Made by a program: the position numbers and the translations under genes | Source of the DNA: Elusimicrobiota bacterium | Lineage (GTDB): Bacteria; Elusimicrobiota; Elusimicrobia; FEN-1173 | Direction of reading: 5' to 3' | Assembly (NCBI GenBank): GCA_016722575.1 | Contig: JADKIY010000002.1 | Coordinates: 806,001 to 870,000, forward strand | DNA length: 64,000 nucleotides | The notes under the pieces: model-generated | Database searches by the model: none | Told to the model about the DNA's origin: nothing | What the model saw: only the letters and a program-made list of their open reading frames with translations | Part shown: piece by piece, positions 25,995 to 33,609 of the stretch | Position numbering within the stretch: the stretch's first letter is position 1 | Layout: each line of letters begins with the position of its first letter

Positions 25995-27247
25995 GGTACG
26001 ATGCCGAGGCTCTCGCACACCCGAAGGCCGCTTTTGACGCCGTCTTCGTGAAAACCGTAGCCCCAATAGGCTCCCGCGTAGTGGGTGCGCAAATCGGGGC
26101 CGCTGATTTCCGCCCAGCGCTTTTGGGCGGCCACCGCCGCCGTGGTGAAGACCGGATGGTGGTAAAGGATCTTCCTGATCACCGACGCCGGGGCCAGTCG
26201 ATCGTCCATGTTGAGCGACACGCAAAAAGTCTCGGGGGACTGGATCGTCTGAAGAACGTTCATGTCGTAGGTCACGGCCACCCGGCCCTGGGCCCGGGCG
26301 GGCACCCGGTAGTTCCAACTGGCCCAGGCGGCGCGGAGCTCGGGCAGAACCGCCGTGTCCGTGTGAAGGGTCGTGCGGTTTTCCTGGTAGCCGAAGACCG
26401 ACAGGATTTCCTTTTCCCGGTGCGTCGGGTCGGTCAGGACCTGGAGCGACTGGTCCGAATGGGACGCCAGAATCACGTGGTCGAATTCCTCCGACCGCTC
26501 GCCGGCCGGGCCGCCGGTCGTCACGACCACGCCCTGGGGGGTCCGCCGCACCGCGGTCACGGGGGTGTTGAGTTCCACCGGGTTTTTGAGCCGGGCCGTG
26601 ATCGCCTCCACGTACGTCCGGGACCCGCCCCGGATCACCCGCCACTGGGGGCGGTCGTTCACCGACAACATGCCGTGGTTCTTGAAAAATTGGATGAAGC
26701 ACCGGGCGGGAAAACTCCGCATTTTCTCCACGCTGGAGGACCAGACCGCCGCCCCCATGGGCACGATGTAATGATTGACGAATTCCCGGGAGTATCCCCC
26801 TTGAGACAGGTATTGCCCGAGGGTGATTTCCTCCCCCGGGCGGTCCAGGAGCGTCGGCGCCTCGCGGTTGAAGCGCACGATGTCCCGAATCATGCCGTAA
26901 AACGACGGGCGGAATAGATTGCGCCGCTGGATGAACAGGCGGTTCAAGTCCGTGCCGTTGTATTCCAGCCCCGTGGATTCCACGTGCACGCTGAAGCTCA
27001 TGGAGGACGGCTGGGATTCCACCCCCAGCTCCTGGATCAACCGGATAAAGTGGGGGTAGGTCCAGTCGTTGAACACGATGAACCCCGTGTCCACCCGGTG
27101 GTCGCCCGACGCGCGGTGAAGGGCGATCGTGTTCGTGTGTCCGCCGACGTAGTCCCCGGCCTCGAACACCCGCACCTCGTGCCGCCGGGACAAATAATGG
27201 GCGCACACCAGGCCCGAAATGCCGGAACCGACAATGGCGATTTTCAT
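25991..27247 (-). CDS. COG2907 FAD-dependent amine-oxidase-like protein
   Basis: The product has 418 residues. It starts with the FAD-binding dinucleotide fold MKIAIVGSGISGLVCAHYLS and the acidic residue in VRVFEAGDYVGGHTNT. Later elements IVPMGAAVWSSS and GAYWGYGFHEDGVKSG are typical of COG2907. Relatives near Cfa genes are implicated in modifying unsaturated or cyclopropane acyl chains. Starts 4 nt after the NrsF-like gene. Confidence 0.87.
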   Translation of the reverse strand: MKIAIVGSGISGLVCAHYLSRRHEVRVFEAGDYVGGHTNTIALHRASGDHRVDTGFIVFNDWTYPHFIRLIQELGVESQPSSMSFSVHVESTGLEYNGTDLNRLFIQRRNLFRPSFYGMIRDIVRFNREAPTLLDRPGEEITLGQYLSQGGYSREFVNHYIVPMGAAVWSSSVEKMRSFPARCFIQFFKNHGMLSVNDRPQWRVIRGGSRTYVEAITARLKNPVELNTPVTAVRRTPQGVVVTTGGPAGERSEEFDHVILASHSDQSLQVLTDPTHREKEILSVFGYQENRTTLHTDTAVLPELRAAWASWNYRVPARAQGRVAVTYDMNVLQTIQSPETFCVSLNMDDRLAPASVIRKILYHHPVFTTAAVAAQKRWAEISGPDLRTHYAGAYWGYGFHEDGVKSGLRVCESLGIVP

Positions 27248-27251
27248 CGGG

Positions 27252-27890
27252 TCACCACCGCAGCCAGCGGTTTCCCCAACGGGGGAGAATCCCGATCAAC
27301 AGGAACACCGGAGCGAAATGCCACAACAGGAGGTGGAAGGCGTTTTCCAGATAGCACACGAAAAATTGGGTAACGAACAATCCCAGCCCGCCCGCCGCCA
27401 CGGCGATCCAGGCGGCCGTAAGGCCCAACCGGGTGGGAGCGCCCCGCCGGGCCAAAAACAGGAGCAGGCCGGATTCCAGCAAACCGATGGAAAAAATGAC
27501 CACGCCGCAGCCGCCCCGGCGATAGGTCAGTTCCCCCGCGAATTCCGCGGCGAAGGCGGAGGGCGTCAGACGGTAAAGCACCAGGGCCAACAACAAAAGC
27601 GGCGGCACCCACCCCCAAAGGATGTCCCGGCGGGTCAGCCGCGCGGGGAAGGAACTGCGGTAGGCCACCGCGCTGGCCACAAAAAAGGCGAAGAAACTGA
27701 GCACCGTCTGGGCCCGGTAGGCCCCGTCCGCCATTCGCACGTGAAGGTCCTGCCGAAAGGGAAGGAGCGCCAGGGACAGGGCCAGGACGAGGCCGGTCCC
27801 GCCGATCCAAACGGCCAGGGCCCAGCGCCGGACGTCCGGAGCGGGGAACGATTGGGCCGAAAGATCCTGAATCAACTCATGGGTTTGCAT
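27252..27890 (-). CDS. NrsF-like (DUF1109) membrane anti-sigma factor
   Basis: The product has 212 residues with six predicted membrane segments. A short cytoplasmic N-terminus (TDL-like start MQTHELIQDLSA) precedes the first helix. The order and number of helices match NrsF, which tethers SigF-type ECF factors to the membrane and releases them under oxidative or metal stress. It overlaps the sigma gene by 14 nt, as in known sigF-nrsF pairs. Confidence 0.75.
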   Translation of the reverse strand: MQTHELIQDLSAQSFPAPDVRRWALAVWIGGTGLVLALSLALLPFRQDLHVRMADGAYRAQTVLSFFAFFVASAVAYRSSFPARLTRRDILWGWVPPLLLLALVLYRLTPSAFAAEFAGELTYRRGGCGVVIFSIGLLESGLLLFLARRGAPTRLGLTAAWIAVAAGGLGLFVTQFFVCYLENAFHLLLWHFAPVFLLIGILPRWGNRWLRW

Positions 27891-28443
27891 CGTCGTCCTT
27901 TTTCGCCTTTCGGCGCAGGGCCCCGAGGGCCCGGTGGATCGTCACTTTGACCGCGGACAGGGAAAGGCCCAGCCGGGCGCCCACCTCGGCCAGGGGCCGT
28001 CCCTCCAATTTGGCCAGGATCACGGCCCGCCGCTGGTTCTCCGTCAGGCCTTCCAACAGCTCCTCCACTTCCAGCCCCCGGTCCAACACCTCGTCGCCCG
28101 CCAGGGCGCTTTCGGGAATGTCCTCCAGGGTCGTCGCCGGCGGTCGGGCCGAGAGCGCCCGGGCGTGGTCGATCAACCGGTAGCGGGCGATGGCGAAAAT
28201 CCAGGGCAAGGCCGGCTGGGACGGATCGTAAAGATGTTTTTTCCGGTGGACGGCCACCAACACGTCCTGAACCAAATCCTCCACGGTTTCCACGGGGATG
28301 GCCCGGGAACGGGATTTCATCAAGTAGCCCCGCACCAGGCGGGCCACGACGGCCAGAAAGGCCCCGTAGGCCGGGCCGTCGCCCTTCAGCGCGAGGGAAA
28401 GACCCTGTCGAAGTTCCCGCTCCAGTTGGTCCCGATTCTGAAT
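27877..28443 (-). CDS. ECF sigma factor paired with NrsF
   Basis: Region 2 (TVEDLVQDVLVAVHRKKHLYD, shown in parts: VEDLVQDVLVAVHRK, PALPWIFAIARYRLIDHAR) and region 4 (NQRRAVILAKLEGRPLAEV, then SAVKVTIHRALGALR) are clear. The first GTG (28347) would cut off the start of region 2. The frame is open to a TGA at 28454 and contains the expected LALKGDGPAYGAFLAVVARL. No ATG, GTG or TTG lies there, so translation may begin at ATC 28446 or ATT 28443, 6-9 nt after GAGGG; the start is uncertain. Confidence 0.8.
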   Translation of the reverse strand: MQNRDQLERELRQGLSLALKGDGPAYGAFLAVVARLVRGYLMKSRSRAIPVETVEDLVQDVLVAVHRKKHLYDPSQPALPWIFAIARYRLIDHARALSARPPATTLEDIPESALAGDEVLDRGLEVEELLEGLTENQRRAVILAKLEGRPLAEVGARLGLSLSAVKVTIHRALGALRRKAKKDDDANP

Positions 28444-28550
28444 GATGGAAAGCCCTCGCTGTCAATATATATACGCGGGCCGCGGTGGAAAGGTTACAGG
28501 CCCGACCGCTTCATTTTACTGAACGCGGGGGGCCGCCGGGGCGCCGCGCC

Positions 28551-28588
28551 AACGAAAAAGGCCCGACCGCGTTGGCGGTCGGGCCTTT
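28551..28588 (-). terminator. Terminator of ssrA
   Basis: An 11-bp perfect GC stem (28560-28570 with 28575-28585) with a 4-nt loop lies 10 nt beyond the tmRNA 3' end. On the leftward strand it is followed by TTTTT. Confidence 0.9.
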
Positions 28589-28597
28589 CCCTTCGAT

Positions 28598-28945
28598 TGG
28601 TGGAGGTGGCGGGAATCGAACCCGCGTCCGAGGATGTGTCAACCCGGTCACTACAGGCTTAGCCTAGGTTTGATCTCGCGCAAGGGTTGTCCCTAGACAG
28701 AACCACCCAAGCGCCAGCTCCGTTGTTGTCTCACCGTTCCCGACGAAACGCGCGGGAGACGGCCAGCCGGCTAATGACGTCCGTTCCCTCCAGCCGGCGT
28801 CAAGGGACGAACGTCACGGCGTGTTAGGCCGCGAGGGCGAACTCAGTGTTCGCTTGTGTGTTGGTGCCCGTTTTTTAACGAAGCTCGAGCGACTTCGACC
28901 TGCGACCAGGGCCTCCAGCATCTCCGTCGAGCCCTGTTCACCCCC
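28598..28945 (-). ncRNA. ssrA: Transfer-messenger RNA (tmRNA)
   Basis: The 3' end carries a T-arm (GCGGG-TTCGATT-CCCGC), acceptor strand CACCTCC and encoded ACCA. The 5' end GGGGGTGAACAGGGCTCGAC pairs with the acceptor (one G-U) and holds the conserved tmRNA D-loop-like start. The tag frame (28824-28853) reads ANTEFALAA followed by TAA, ending in the ALAA degron recognised by ClpXP/ClpAP. Length 348 nt is normal for a one-piece tmRNA. It rescues stalled ribosomes with SmpB. Confidence 0.95.
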
Positions 28946-28949
28946 GTGC

Positions 28950-29140
28950 GGGAATTCGGGCACTATGTGCCCGCCGCACGCACTCGCGCTATGCGCAAGT
29001 GCTATGAACTCACTTCGGGCACTATGTGCCCGCGCCTTTCCACAAACAGGCACGGTGCGTATCCGCACCGCCGCACGCACTCGCGCTATGCGCAAGTGCT
29101 AAAAACCCAATTCGGCGCCTATCGCGCCGCCCCAGGCACT
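28950..29140. repeat. Cluster of short hairpins with TAT loops upstream of ssrA
   Basis: No gene is seen. The stretch holds two copies of GGGCAC-TAT-GTGCCC (near 28958 and 29018), two copies of a 29-nt unit containing GCGC-TAT-GCGC flanked by CACT/AGTG (near 28975-29003 and 29072-29100), GGTGCG-TATC-CGCACC (about 29054) and CGGCGC-CTATC-GCGCCG (about 29113). All are 6- to 9-bp stems with a TAT-containing loop. From 29141 to 29280 I see nothing certain. Confidence 0.7.
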
Positions 29141-29280
29141 TGCACAGTCCCATTCCACAAACTGGGACGATACCTAGCGGCATCCTGTGCAAGTTCCAGA
29201 TCCTCAAATATTTCGGGCACAACGCGCCCCGCTCAACCACCCTTCTTATTATACCCTCTTTTCCCGTCGAAAAAGGGCGG

Positions 29281-29616
29281 TCAGCTGGAGCTTTCGATGG
29301 TGAAGGTGAGGGCGTGGCGCACTTTGCGGCGGTCCTCGCCCCGGTGGAAGTTGAGTCCCGTCACGTAGCTTCCGCCGTTTTTGGTGCTTCGGGCCACCAC
29401 CACCGGCACCCGGCGGAAGGCGAAGCGGCCGGCGATCTCAAAATCCAAATAAGCCGTCTGCCCGGAATCCCAGGGCTCCAGGGTTTCGATGCAGAGGCCG
29501 CCGTAGCTGATGTCGCGGATGATGACGCGGCCGATCTTTTCCCCTTCGCTTTCCTTGTAGATGTCCCCCCCGACGAAAAAGCTCACGCGGTTGTGCGATC
29601 GTTGATCCGAAATCAT
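29281..29616 (-). CDS. PilZ-domain protein
   Basis: The product has 111 residues; CGGAGG lies 6 nt before the ATG. SDQRSHNRVSFF and DISYGGLCIETL match the two PilZ motifs, but the first is degenerate (canonical RxxxR is here RSHNR), so c-di-GMP binding is possible rather than certain. The ATG overlaps the tadA stop by 4 nt, so it is read with tadA and intI. Confidence 0.8.
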   Translation of the reverse strand: MISDQRSHNRVSFFVGGDIYKESEGEKIGRVIIRDISYGGLCIETLEPWDSGQTAYLDFEIAGRFAFRRVPVVVARSTKNGGSYVTGLNFHRGEDRRKVRHALTFTIESSS

Positions 29617-30071
29617 TTTGGCCTCCGTGCCTTGAAAAATTGCCGCAACAAACGGCGGGACGTCCCCGCCAACAATCCCCCCGAAACCTCCATCCGATGG
29701 TTCAATTTCGGATGGCGCAACAAATCCATGACGGACCCGCCCGCCCCCGCCTTGGGGTCGTGGGCGCCGAAGACCACGCGCTTGACCCGCGCCAGCACCA
29801 GGGCCCCGGCGCACATGGCGCAGGGTTCCAAGGTGGTGTAAAGCACGGCCTCGATCAGCCGCTCCCGTTTGAGCTTCTCCCCCGCCGCCCGCAGGGCCAG
29901 GATCTCCGCGTGGGCCGTCGGGTCCCGGCGGCCGCGAATGCGGTTCCGGCCCCGGGCCAGGATCTTCCCGTCCTGCACCACGACGGCGCCCACGGGCACT
30001 TCCTCGGCCTTGTAAGCCCGACGCGCCTCCAGAAGGGCCGCCCGCATGAAGGGGGCGTCCGCCTTTTTCAC
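29613..30071 (-). CDS. tadA: tRNA-specific adenosine deaminase TadA
   Basis: The product has 152 residues. HAE (His54, Glu56) and PCAMC (Cys84, Cys87) form the zinc site of the deaminase; NRIRGRRDPTAHAEI is typical of TadA, which converts A34 to inosine in tRNA-Arg(ACG). The GTG at 30071 overlaps the integrase stop (GTGA); a Met at residue 9 (about 30047) is an alternative start. An essential housekeeping gene downstream of and coupled to intI is unusual. Confidence 0.92.
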   Translation of the reverse strand: MKKADAPFMRAALLEARRAYKAEEVPVGAVVVQDGKILARGRNRIRGRRDPTAHAEILALRAAGEKLKRERLIEAVLYTTLEPCAMCAGALVLARVKRVVFGAHDPKAGAGGSVMDLLRHPKLNHRMEVSGGLLAGTSRRLLRQFFKARRPK

Positions 30072-31084
30072 AGCTGGTCCAAGGGGCTCCGAACGGCGGT
30101 GCCTTGGTTCAAAACGTGGGTGTAGATCATGGTGGTGGTGACCGACTTGTGGCCCAGCAATTCCTGCACGGTGCGGATGTCGTAGCCGCCCTGCAAGAGG
30201 TGCGTGGCGAAACTGTGGCGAAGGGTATGGACCGAGGCGGGCTTATCAATGCCGGCCTTTCGCACGGCGGCGCTCACGGCCTTTTGCAGGCCCGTTTCGT
30301 GCCAATGGTGCCGACGCTCTGCGCCGCTCCGGGGATCCAAGCTTCGGGATTTGGCGGGGAAAACGTATTGCCAGCACCATTCCCGTTCGGCGTTGGGGTA
30401 TTTCTCCGCCAGGGCCTGGGGCAAATAGACGCGGCCGAATCCCGCGGCCAAGTCCTGCTCGTGCAGAGCTTTCACCCAGGCCAGGTGGCGCTCCAGGAGG
30501 GGCCGAAGCTTGGCGGGCAACACCGTCACCCGGTCTTTCCCCCCCTTTCCGTCGCGGACGATGATTTGGTTCATCCCGAAATCCACGTCCTTCACCCGCA
30601 GGCGAAGGCCTTCCATCAACCGCATGCCCGTGCCGTAAAGGAGCTCCGCCATGATCCGCGCGGGCCCGTCCAGACTGTTGAGCAAGCGGGAGACCTCTTC
30701 GCGGCTCAACACCAGGGGCCGGCGCTGGGGCCGCTGGGCCCGGGCGAATTGGCCGAAGTCCCCCAGGTTGATCTTGAGGACGTGCTTGTAAAGAAAGACC
30801 AGGGCGTTCAAGGCCTGGTTTTGGGTGCTGGCCGAAACGTGTTTCTCAATGGCCAAGTGGCTCAGGAAGGCGCGGATTTCCCCTTCGCCCATGTCTTTGG
30901 GATGCTTTTTTCCATGGAAAAATTCGTAGCGTTTGACCCAATCCACGTAGGACTGTTCCGTGCGGATGGAGTAGTGGCGAAGGCGAATTTCGGTTTTCAG
31001 TTGATCCAATAGTTTGGGCGGTTGGCCAGGAGTGGCCGGTTGTGCCGGGTGGGGATTGATAAGCGAAAGGGCGATTTTATCCAT
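30068..31084 (-). CDS. intI: Integron integrase IntI
   Basis: The product has 338 residues, a tyrosine recombinase. Arg155 (GTGMRLMEGLRLR), His286/Arg289 (HTLRHSFATHL), His312 (LLGHKS) and Tyr321 (MIYTHV) form the catalytic set. The insert around residues 236-270 (CWQYVFPAKSRSLDPRSG, then RRHHWHE) is the IntI-specific domain that recognises extrahelical bases of folded attC. It is intact and reads away from the cassette array, the usual layout. Excision and insertion of the cassettes to its right is the expected activity. Confidence 0.96.
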   Translation of the reverse strand: MDKIALSLINPHPAQPATPGQPPKLLDQLKTEIRLRHYSIRTEQSYVDWVKRYEFFHGKKHPKDMGEGEIRAFLSHLAIEKHVSASTQNQALNALVFLYKHVLKINLGDFGQFARAQRPQRRPLVLSREEVSRLLNSLDGPARIMAELLYGTGMRLMEGLRLRVKDVDFGMNQIIVRDGKGGKDRVTVLPAKLRPLLERHLAWVKALHEQDLAAGFGRVYLPQALAEKYPNAEREWCWQYVFPAKSRSLDPRSGAERRHHWHETGLQKAVSAAVRKAGIDKPASVHTLRHSFATHLLQGGYDIRTVQELLGHKSVTTTMIYTHVLNQGTAVRSPLDQL

Positions 31085-31119
31085 GGAATGACCGGCCTTT
31101 TTACACCAACATTGATGTC

Positions 31120-31168
31120 CACCCCCATAATGGCAAAATATTGTTATTCTGTAAATATAAACGTTTAC
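31120..31168 (-). promoter_or_regulatory. Candidate intI promoter with palindromic operator
   Basis: On the leftward strand TTTACA (31150-31155) and CATTAT (31127-31132) are 17 nt apart. A perfect 10-bp palindrome TAAACGTTTA (31158-31167), inside the wider GTAAA-N8-TTTAC, abuts the -35. On the rightward strand TTGTTA (31141-31146) and TTTACT (31164-31169), also 17 nt apart, could be the cassette promoter Pc. No CTGT-N8-ACAG LexA box of the E. coli kind is seen. Promoter calls are by eye. Confidence 0.4.
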
Positions 31169-31224
31169 TGTCTTATGATATGATTACTAGGCAGATTTAA
31201 TGGAATCTAATTAAAAGGTTGGGC
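31169..31224 (+). other. attI: attI recombination site (core at 31218)
   Basis: The first cassette boundary is GTTGGGC at 31218-31224, between the integrase and the first cassette gene. The AT-rich upstream sequence should be attI; its left limit is inferred, not seen. Confidence 0.6.
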
Positions 31225-31236
31225 ATAGGAGGCGAT

Positions 31237-31572
31237 ATGAATTCCGATCTTAAAGAGACTCTCCCTGTCACTTTTGGGATTGCAACCCGTATTTGGTGGG
31301 CTGTTACTTGGCGAGGACTGGTTATTGTTTCCATCTTAGGATTGGTTATTTATAAACCCATTGTCGCTGGCCTCGAAATGCGTGGGACCAAGGAACTAAT
31401 CCCGCTGATTACGGCTTTATTTCAACTGATTGCTTTTATTCCCGTTGGCATTACCGCTGTTTTCTGGGTGCTCCGAAAAGGAACCTTCGGCGATATCCAC
31501 TTAACATTAGTTTCTGTCGAGCCCAACCAGGCACTCAAGCCGACGCCACCACCAAACGGTGGCGCGGCTTAG
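31237..31572 (+). CDS. Cassette 1: small two-helix membrane protein
   Basis: The product has 111 residues. AGGAGG lies 5 nt before the ATG at 31237. Two membrane segments are seen (GLVIVSILGLVIYKPIV and LIPLITALFQLIAFIPVGI). The last 17 residues (NQALKPTPPPNGGAA) are encoded by the attC itself, so the C-terminus is set by the recombination site. Family not recognised. Being first, it should be best expressed from Pc. Confidence 0.75.
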   Translation: MNSDLKETLPVTFGIATRIWWAVTWRGLVIVSILGLVIYKPIVAGLEMRGTKELIPLITALFQLIAFIPVGITAVFWVLRKGTFGDIHLTLVSVEPNQALKPTPPPNGGAA

Positions 31573-31586
31573 TTTCTTCGTTAGAC
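31521..31586 (+). repeat. attC of cassette 1
   Basis: GCCCAAC (31521) and GTTAGAC (31580) bracket a 66-nt imperfect palindrome with GCCGACGCC / GGCGCGGCTT arms. The left end is complementary to the cassette's own first bases. Confidence 0.9.
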
Positions 31587-31605
31587 ATCTTAAAAGGGAG
31601 AACTA

Positions 31606-31998
31606 ATGTTCAAACTGTCAGGACTTGTTCTTGCTTTTCTTGTTTGCACCGGCTGCATTGACGCTGCAATCCGTAAGCACGATCAAGTTTCATCTGCGAT
31701 ACAGCTGGGATCATCAAAAGAAGAAGTTTTGTCTATCCTTGAACCTATCCAACAAACCCTATCCAGAAAAGCACGTAAAATGCCTGACCGTTATCTCAAG
31801 GATGGGAAAGAATATTTCATCTATTATGCCCGTTCTGCCAGACAACCTGATGATTTAACTACAGACGATGAATTTACACCTTACGTTTTTGTCGATGGTA
31901 AGCTTACAGGAATAGGATGGGCTGCACTCGGTGGCCCCAGAACTCAAGGTCAAGCGCCTGCACAAATCAATGTCCAGCAGAAGATGGAGATTAGGTAG
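31606..31998 (+). CDS. Cassette 2: small lipoprotein
   Basis: The product has 130 residues after GGGAG 9 nt upstream. The signal ends LVCTGC, a lipobox. SAIQLGSSKEEVLSILEP resembles the start of SmpA/BamE-like small domains, in which a G.(S/T).EEV..ilG motif is common; the rest is unassigned. The mature protein would face the periplasm or outer membrane. Confidence 0.75.
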   Translation: MFKLSGLVLAFLVCTGCIDAAIRKHDQVSSAIQLGSSKEEVLSILEPIQQTLSRKARKMPDRYLKDGKEYFIYYARSARQPDDLTTDDEFTPYVFVDGKLTGIGWAALGGPRTQGQAPAQINVQQKMEIR

Positions 31999-32004
31999 CT
32001 TTAT

Positions 32005-32067
32005 GTCTAACCAATCGCTGCACCGGACGCGCGCACGGCGCGCGCCGGTGAGCTAAATTCGTTGGGC
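32005..32067 (+). repeat. attC of cassette 2
   Basis: GTCTAAC (32005) and GTTGGGC (32061) bracket a 63-nt palindrome (CACCGGACGCGCGC arms). The left end exactly complements the cassette start GTTAGAC. Confidence 0.92.
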
Positions 32068-32086
32068 GTAATAATAGGGGGAACCA

Positions 32087-32293
32087 ATGGAGAACCTGTT
32101 GGGCATTGTCATCGCCCTGGCGGTCATCATTTTTATTTTTCTTATTTCACGTGCCATTGTGTTGTGGTATTGGAAAATCGATAAGATCGTAGAGTTACTT
32201 GAAGAAATTGAGTGGCACCTAAATCCAAATAACTCAAATTCGCAAGAATTGCCTGAAGGTTCTCCAAGGCAGAAAAAAGACATGCATGATTAG
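32087..32293 (+). CDS. Cassette 3: single-span membrane protein with amphipathic tail
   Basis: The product has 68 residues; AGGGGG precedes the ATG. One membrane helix (GIVIALAVIIFIFLISRAIVL, in parts IVIALAVIIFIFLIS) is followed by WKIDKIVELLEEIEWHL, a heptad-like amphipathic helix. No family recognised. Small proteins of this plan are typical of cassette arrays. Confidence 0.7.
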   Translation: MENLLGIVIALAVIIFIFLISRAIVLWYWKIDKIVELLEEIEWHLNPNNSNSQELPEGSPRQKKDMHD

Positions 32294-32309
32294 TGGGATG
32301 TCTATTTGC

Positions 32310-32385
32310 GCCTAACAAGTCGCTCCAGCCGAGGCCTCCACGCCCCCTTGCGGCGTTCCAGCCCGGCTGAGCTTAATCGTTAGGT
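32310..32385 (+). repeat. attC of cassette 3
   Basis: GCCTAAC (32310) and GTTAGGT (32379), 76 nt, arms around CCAGCCGAGGC. The left end differs by one base from the complement of the cassette start (GTTGGGC). Confidence 0.9.
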
Positions 32386-32391
32386 GCTCGT

Positions 32392-32871
32392 ATGAAGAAT
32401 ATTTTAACTTTATCACTGATTATAATTTTATCAGCCTGCAGTACTTTCCACTATCCCCGGCGCTTAGTTTCAGACGCAGAGAGAGGTGTTACCCTTTTTC
32501 GATGGGTAGATTCAATTAAAGACAGCCTGGATCAGCCTTTGCCTATTACGATTAACGGGTTTAAAGCGGGGGAAATCATAGAGGAATCTCGACCATACAC
32601 CAGTGGGATGAGAAAATTCTTTGGCGCTGCTTTTTCTCACGAAGTTGCATATACAGATTCTAAAACTAAGAAACGGCATATCCTATGGACTTATGCAGAC
32701 TATGCATGGCTTGGAAAACTAAGCCAAGGCCCAGAGCAGGAAATTATTCGTCTTTATCACGGGCATCAATTAATATTCCTTCGGTTTTATGTAACTGAGT
32801 TAAATATCCAAACCGGTAAAATACGGGGATATCGTTTGAGTCGAAGTGAATACGATAAGCTAGCTAAATAG
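32392..32871 (+). CDS. Cassette 4: lipoprotein
   Basis: The product has 159 residues. The signal ends IILSACS, a lipobox. The mature part has SDAERGVTLFRWVDSIKDSL and a beta-rich remainder (KKRHILWTYADYAWLG) with many aromatic residues. No family recognised; exported and lipid-anchored by inference. The gene starts 7 nt after the cassette boundary, with little room for a ribosome site. Confidence 0.7.
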   Translation: MKNILTLSLIIILSACSTFHYPRRLVSDAERGVTLFRWVDSIKDSLDQPLPITINGFKAGEIIEESRPYTSGMRKFFGAAFSHEVAYTDSKTKKRHILWTYADYAWLGKLSQGPEQEIIRLYHGHQLIFLRFYVTELNIQTGKIRGYRLSRSEYDKLAK

Positions 32872-32872
32872 C

Positions 32873-32938
32873 ACCTAACAAGTCGTTGCAGCCGACGCCG
32901 CCACCAACCGGCGGCGCGGCTGAACTCGTTCGTTGGGC
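32873..32938 (+). repeat. attC of cassette 4
   Basis: ACCTAAC (32873) and GTTGGGC (32932), 66 nt. The left end exactly complements the unusual cassette start GTTAGGT. Confidence 0.92.
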
Positions 32939-32955
32939 AATATAATGGTGAAGAT

Positions 32956-33609
32956 ATGATAATCGAGTGCCAGGATTGTGAATCGAAGGTTGACGGGAAA
33001 GTTCTTGCGGAAAAGAAGTTTGATGTAGAGGGTGAACTCCCATATCGCTATTCTTTCCTTGAATGTCCCGTTTGCCATTCTGTAATGGTTGGTGTTTCGG
33101 AATTGTTTCAGGTTACATTAGAGGATTATGAGTGGAGCATTGCGTCCAGGGTCTGGCCAAACCCTCACCGCGATATTGATCTCTCAGTTCCTGACATTGC
33201 TCGACGTTCACTTGTGAATGCTCGCAAGTGTTTCCTTGCGAAGGTTTACGATGCCTGTGCCGTAATGTGCGGAAAAACCATGGAGGCGATTTGCGTTGAG
33301 AAATCGGGGGAACGGAATTTGAATCAGGGTTTGAAATTGCTGTTAGAAAAGCAAGTTATCGATCGGAGGCTCTATGATTGGGCAGAGGTCTTGAGAAAAG
33401 AAAGGAATCTCGGTGCTCATGCCACGGAAGTAGAGACATCCAAGGAAGATGCTAAGGATCTTCTTGACTTCGCTACCGCGATGTGTGAATACATTTATGT
33501 TTTAACTGACAAGTACAAAACGTTCGTCGAGCGCAAAACAAAAAAGACCAACAACATTTCGCTTGCCCAACAAGGCAATCAAGCCGAGGCAGTCACGGGT
33601 GGCTCGTAG
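32956..33609 (+). CDS. Cassette 5: zinc-ribbon plus DUF4145 protein
   Basis: The product has 217 residues. N-terminal CQDCESK and CPVCHSV make a four-Cys zinc ribbon; the rest is DUF4145 (ARRSLVNARKCFLAKVYDAC, RKERNLGAHATEV with the conserved RN..AH). DUF4145 is HEPN-like and is often linked to nucleic-acid defence or restriction systems, so a host-defence role is possible but unproven. The last 12 residues come from the attC. Confidence 0.8.
   Translation: MIIECQDCESKVDGKVLAEKKFDVEGELPYRYSFLECPVCHSVMVGVSELFQVTLEDYEWSIASRVWPNPHRDIDLSVPDIARRSLVNARKCFLAKVYDACAVMCGKTMEAICVEKSGERNLNQGLKLLLEKQVIDRRLYDWAEVLRKERNLGAHATEVETSKEDAKDLLDFATAMCEYIYVLTDKYKTFVERKTKKTNNISLAQQGNQAEAVTGGS

Noticed and set aside
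28950..29140. Possible CRISPR array in the repeat cluster next to ssrA.
   Set aside because: Units are irregular in length and spacing, there are no unique spacers of constant size, and no cas genes are near.
30068..31084. XerC/D or phage integrase instead of IntI.
   Set aside because: The IntI-specific insert with DPRSG and RRHH, and the adjacent attC array, exclude it.
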